This document shows positions 5,814 through 8,735 of a DNA stretch of 8,735 nt, piece after piece. The notes beneath the pieces were generated by a model. It worked only from the letters and a program-made list of their open reading frames with translations. It was not told the origin of the DNA and made no database searches. Where the stretch lies: positions 1 through 8,735 of the forward strand of contig CAKZLT010000477.1 in assembly GCA_937127195.1 (NCBI GenBank), given 5' to 3'. Position numbers and translations under genes: made by a program. This DNA comes from an uncultured Saprospiraceae bacterium. Lineage in GTDB: Bacteria > Bacteroidota > Bacteroidia > Chitinophagales > Saprospiraceae. Position 1 is the stretch's first letter. The number at the start of each line of letters is the position of its first letter.

Positions 5814-5910
5814 TACTAAATAGCCGAGCGAAAATAAGCATAAATTAAAAATGATGCGACACCTTGATTATTAAAGGTTATTCTATCATTCGCTAATTCT
5901 GTAATTGTAC
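5814..5910. other. Short intergenic stretch downstream of the small membrane protein gene
   Basis: The only structure seen is a weak stem ACCTT/AAGGT (5861-5865 with 5874-5878) about 35 bases beyond the stop codon of the 5911-6312 gene. It is a poor terminator candidate, so transcripts may run on to the stronger terminator at 5504-5551. Confidence 0.3.
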
Positions 5911-6312
5911 TTACTCCAAAATATCGACCTTATAAATAAGATATTTCGTATCACCTCGCCATGGTAAAGTCATTAATTTTTCTTTATAATGTAGCTTCAC
6001 ACGCTTTCCATTATCAATCGAAGTATTAATATCTTCTAGTACTTGGTCATTAGAACTAGGCACCGAAAATTCCCAAATCGTTGTTGGCGCACCTTCTCCT
6101 TCATTCGTATATGCACCTAGATTGAGCTGACCTTCCCAGGTCTTGAACATCATCCCTTTACTACTAATCTTGATAACCATACCATTACGGTATCCTTTAC
6201 TATACGTAAAATTCGCATAAGTCAAAAATCCTATAATTACAACAACCAATACACTGCCTAGTGTAATTAATGCACCGCGTTTTACTTTTTGTTTATTAAT
6301 CTGTACTGACAT
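5911..6312 (-). CDS. Small membrane-anchored conserved Bacteroidota protein of unknown function
   Basis: The 133-residue product has a short basic N terminus (KQKVKRGA), one hydrophobic helix at about 13-32 (ALITLGSVLVVVIIGFLTYA), and a C-terminal domain of about 100 residues on the outside. The pattern YSKGYRNGMVIKISSKG (37-53), FKTWEGQLNLG (56-66), TIWEFSV (78-84) and VKLHYKEK (105-112) recalls a small conserved protein family in Bacteroidota that, as far as I recall, is often mislabelled as 6-phosphogluconate dehydrogenase. It has no Rossmann motif and cannot be that enzyme. The domain is rich in predicted beta strands; its role is unknown. It starts 62 bases after the dnaX stop on the same strand, so the two are likely co-transcribed. 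Confidence 0.85.
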   Translation of the reverse strand: MSVQINKQKVKRGALITLGSVLVVVIIGFLTYANFTYSKGYRNGMVIKISSKGMMFKTWEGQLNLGAYTNEGEGAPTTIWEFSVPSSNDQVLEDINTSIDNGKRVKLHYKEKLMTLPWRGDTKYLIYKVDILE

Positions 6313-6374
6313 TTTTTATTTTTTTAGTTTAAGACCAACCATTAAATCATTGGTCACTATTACCCATCAATTCT

Positions 6375-8126
6375 TTATTCATCAGGAAATAACTGAAAAC
6401 GCTTTCTCAAATCATCAACAGCAGGATTGGCTGCGCGCATTTGTAGAAATTTTTCTTTTGGCGTTAAAGCCCTTTTAACAACCGTTTTCTTTTCCATTGC
6501 CTTTTGAGCAGCTTTCGATACTTCAATACTTAGATTTAGGTCTTTTCTATAAAATTTCTTTTTTAAAAAAGTCAATACTTCTCGCTCTTCCTGTATCGTA
6601 CTTTTCATAAAATTACTGGTAGTCGTAACAATAATATCAGGGTCTTTTACACCAAAAGTAACCCCTTTGAAAGCAACTTGTGTCGAACTTGATTCAATTG
6701 TTTGTAGATATTCTTTCCAGTACGTTTCAATATTTTCGAGCGTTAAAGGAGGTGCTTCTATGGCTTCTTCCTCCTTTTCTGCTTGCTTCACAGCAGCTTC
6801 AATGTCCTTTAATGACCCCAATGAAATAGTATCACTATTCGATAATTGAGGCTTTATTTTGGGAACTGTGGGTGTTACAGCACTCGGAGTATTGCTAATG
6901 GCGGGCGTATTGACCTGATATTTAGGAGGCGTTTCTTGCGTAACCGCTGATTGTGTTACCGTGTTATGAGGCTCGTTTTTTTTTTCAATAATGGCTGGTG
7001 CAGCAACAACTCCTTGTTTTGCAGCTTGTACAGCACGATTCAGATAAGTCATTTTTATTAATGACATTTCGACGTGCAAGCGTTTGTTTCGTGCCATTTT
7101 GTAATTGACATCACATTCATTGGCAATATTAAGCGCAGCTAACAAAAACGATAACGGAGCAATTTGAGCTTGTTGTAAATAACGTGCTTTGAGTGCCTCA
7201 CCAATTTCCAATAAAGAAACCGTTTTTTTGTCTTTACTCACTAAAATATTGCGAATATGTTCCGCAAAACTATTCACAAATAAACTCGGGTCAAATCCTT
7301 TGCGCAAAATATCATCAAAAATCATCAAAACCGTTCCCACATCTTCACCAAACATCGCATCTAACAACCTAAAAAAGTAATCATAATCCAACACATTTAA
7401 GTTGGTAATTACATCTTCATAAGTAATACTGTCATTAGAAAAACTAACGATTCTATCGAAAATAGACAAAGAATCTCTTAGCGCACCATCTGCCTTTTGG
7501 GCGATAATGTGCAAAGCATCTGGTTCTGCTGTGATATTTTCCTCTTTACAGATATTTTGTAAATGACTAACCATCGCAGGAATCTGAATACGATTGAAGT
7601 CAAAAATCTGACAACGGGACAAAATAGTTGGGATGATTTTGTGCTTTTCGGTGGTCGCCAATATGAATTTGGCATAAGCAGGTGGTTCTTCGAGCGTCTT
7701 CAAAAAGGCATTAAAAGCCTGTTGAGACAACATGTGAACCTCATCTATAATATATATCTTGAATTTTCCTTGTTGTGGTTGAAACCTGACTTGCTCTATC
7801 AGCGCGCGGATGTGTTCGACGCTATTATTAGAAGCTGCATCTAGTTCGGTAATATTAAAAGAAGCATTTCCATTAAAAGACTCGCAGGAATGACATTCGT
7901 TACAAGGCTCAAAATCTTCGGTTACATTTTCGCAATTGAGTACTTTGGCTAGAATACGCGCACTGGTCGTTTTACCAACACCTCGCGGCCCACAAAACAA
8001 AAAAGCGTGCGCCAAATGGTCATTTTTAAACGCATTTTTGAGTGTTTGTGAAACGTGTTCTTGACCAACGACTTCATCGAAGCGCATCGGGCGGTACTTT
8101 CTAGCAGATACTACAAAATTGGACAT
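6375..8126 (-). CDS. dnaX: DNA polymerase III subunit gamma/tau
   Basis: This is the ATPase subunit of the clamp loader that opens the beta clamp and, in its long tau form, tethers polymerase cores. At 583 residues it is tau-sized. Walker A is GPRGVGKTT (46-54). The zinc module uses C65, C75, C78 and C81 (CNECHSC). Walker B is IYIIDEVHML (124-133), sensor 1 is LATTEKHK (156-163), and the arginine-finger SRC is at 170-172. DGALRDSLSIFDR belongs to domain II, and collar domain III runs to about 370. A low-complexity Pro/Thr/Ser linker follows (about 371-450), then a C-terminal domain from IETYWKEYL (466) to the end. Codons 381-384 contain an A10 run at the start of the linker, a likely slippage site for a short gamma-like form of about 387-389 residues. 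ATG 8126 gives the standard MSNFVVSARKYRP start. Confidence 0.97.
   Translation of the reverse strand: MSNFVVSARKYRPMRFDEVVGQEHVSQTLKNAFKNDHLAHAFLFCGPRGVGKTTSARILAKVLNCENVTEDFEPCNECHSCESFNGNASFNITELDAASNNSVEHIRALIEQVRFQPQQGKFKIYIIDEVHMLSQQAFNAFLKTLEEPPAYAKFILATTEKHKIIPTILSRCQIFDFNRIQIPAMVSHLQNICKEENITAEPDALHIIAQKADGALRDSLSIFDRIVSFSNDSITYEDVITNLNVLDYDYFFRLLDAMFGEDVGTVLMIFDDILRKGFDPSLFVNSFAEHIRNILVSKDKKTVSLLEIGEALKARYLQQAQIAPLSFLLAALNIANECDVNYKMARNKRLHVEMSLIKMTYLNRAVQAAKQGVVAAPAIIEKKNEPHNTVTQSAVTQETPPKYQVNTPAISNTPSAVTPTVPKIKPQLSNSDTISLGSLKDIEAAVKQAEKEEEAIEAPPLTLENIETYWKEYLQTIESSSTQVAFKGVTFGVKDPDIIVTTTSNFMKSTIQEEREVLTFLKKKFYRKDLNLSIEVSKAAQKAMEKKTVVKRALTPKEKFLQMRAANPAVDDLRKRFQLFPDE
6956..6986 (-). 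promoter_or_regulatory. dnaX: Candidate programmed slippage site (A10) in dnaX
   Basis: The coding strand reads GAA-AAA-AAA-AAC-GAG, ten A residues in a row (6985-6976). In the -1 frame a TAA follows after three more codons (6966-6964), and in the +1 frame a TAA follows after six (6958-6956). Slippage either way would therefore give a product of about 387-389 residues that keeps domains I-III and loses the tail. E. coli (A-AAA-AAG ribosomal frameshift) and Thermus (poly-A transcriptional slippage) use comparable sites to make gamma. Confidence 0.5.
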
Positions 8127-8442
8127 TATTAATTATGAATTGACAATTAATAATTAATAATTCCGCTCAACTACCTATTTGGCGAGTTTCTTATTATATT
8201 ATTATTTGTTTTTTTATAAAAAGAAAAGTATTTATTTGCTTTTTTCAATTTTAAAAATAGCTTTTAAATACCTTTTTTAATATTTCAAAGATACAAAAAA
8301 TATATGGTTGTGGGATTTACAAAAGTGCATACTTTCAAACTATTTGATACCTTGACGGAGTAGAATATTCATATATTTGAATGGAAACGACATACCTTAC
8401 AAAAGTATATTTACTCCATTTTTTTGAAAAATAAAAACAACT
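8127..8442. other. AT-rich dnaX upstream region without genes
   Basis: No coding sequence is supported. Directly before the dnaX start lies an AATTAATAATT-type self-complementary stretch (8129-8162). Further up are a 10-base direct repeat TTACAAAAGT (8317-8326 and 8397-8406) and GGAGTA/TACTCC inverted copies (8357-8362 and 8412-8417). These may be control sites or chance in AT-rich sequence. Confidence 0.4.
8286..8293 (-). promoter_or_regulatory. Candidate -7 box upstream of dnaX
   Basis: TATCTTTG on the minus strand (8293-8286) exactly matches the Bacteroidota -7 consensus TAnnTTTG, about 160 bases before the dnaX ATG. No TTTG lies at the ideal 19-21 base distance upstream; the nearest is about 26 bases away. 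The site is plausible but unproven. Confidence 0.35.
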
Positions 8443-8604
8443 TGCTAGTTTCAGAGCTAAGCGCAGCGTCTCTGAAATTCTAGATTAGTTACGTCTTAGA
8501 CGTAAATGAAGTACGTTTTATTATAATACACATTATCAATACACGTCTAAGACGTGGTAAAATGTATAATTTCAGAGACGCTGCGCTTAACTCTGAAACT
8601 AGCA
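8443..8604. repeat. Large fold-back element with 37-base arms and nested palindromes
   Basis: The arms 8443-8479 and 8568-8604 are inverted copies with 36 of 37 positions matching; the only mismatch is C8457 against A8590. Each arm can also fold alone through TTTCAGAG...CTCTGAAA. Inside, ACGTCTTAGACGT (8491-8503) and ACGTCTAAGACGT (8543-8555) are each palindromic and are inverted copies of each other. The 162 bases can form one giant hairpin or four separate stem-loops. No open frame is carried. Its arms are more GC-rich than the surroundings, which suggests an inserted non-autonomous element. Confidence 0.85.
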
Positions 8605-8735
8605 GGGAATTTTTGTCTAATGCCATAACATATAGTATATTATTTCTATTTTCAATTTTACTGATTGTAACAGATTGCAGTGATAGTTAATCTCATTAAA
8701 AATACTTGGTGACGCACCTAAAGGCGCTTTTATTT
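8605..8735. other. Intergenic end of window
   Basis: No gene is seen. The last bases contain GCACC-TAAA-GGCGC (8713-8726, one mismatch in the stem) followed by TTTTATTT, which resembles a weak plus-strand terminator, with a competing GGTG-ACG-CACC stem (8708-8718). There is no plus-strand gene in front of it to terminate. Confidence 0.3.

Noticed and set aside
6333..6355. GACCAA/TTGGTC stem between dnaX and the small membrane protein gene as a terminator
   Set aside because: The stem is only 6 bases with an 11-base loop and no T-tract on the minus strand, so co-transcription is more likely.
7478..7844. Open frames on both strands inside dnaX
   Set aside because: They are other-frame readings of the conserved ATPase domain of dnaX.

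Overview
The window is almost entirely a low-GC Bacteroidota chromosome segment. Three things support this: no Shine-Dalgarno sites, a TTTG/TAnnTTTG promoter in front of ppk2, and protein families typical of the phylum, possibly a Cytophagales-like member (family-level impression only). The first ~640 bases do not belong to it. They are strikingly GC-rich, read as alphaproteobacterial-type sequence, and are made of two pieces joined head-on. Bases 1-~100 encode, on the minus strand, the stretch up to the SGG signature of an OppD/DppD-type ABC ATPase. Bases ~91-~640 encode, on the plus strand, the middle of the glutaminase domain of GlmS. At ~625-650 the frame runs without a stop into the C-terminal part of a Bacteroidota DUF1648 membrane protein. 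Both joins fall in short stretches that fit either partner, which points to an amplification, library or assembly chimera rather than a real fusion gene.

Native layout: end of the DUF1648 protein (+, ~640-978); a long-hairpin repeat; an OppC/DppC-type ABC permease (+, 1235-2515); a second copy of the same repeat; then a long minus-strand run. That run is a PLP-dependent class V aminotransferase-fold protein with a Tat-like signal (2679-3953), polyphosphate kinase 2 (4105-4941), a ~970-base non-coding zone, a small membrane-anchored conserved protein (5911-6312) and dnaX (6375-8126). dnaX and the small gene lie 62 bases apart and are probably co-transcribed. The other genes look like single units and do not form an obvious pathway.

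The non-coding parts hold the most structure. Bases 5340-5502 look like a minimal orphan CRISPR array: two identical repeats, a degenerate third, and 36- and 37-base spacers. A minus-strand terminator follows, then a ~230-base element bounded by 17-base inverted repeats and filled with short GGCTTTAGCC-type palindromes. Upstream of dnaX is a 162-base fold-back element with 37-base arms matching at all but one position. Inside dnaX, an A10 run at the boundary between the clamp-loader core and the tau tail is followed by quick stops in both other frames, suggesting a slippage site that makes a gamma-like short form. No tRNA, rRNA, cas gene or transposase gene was seen.
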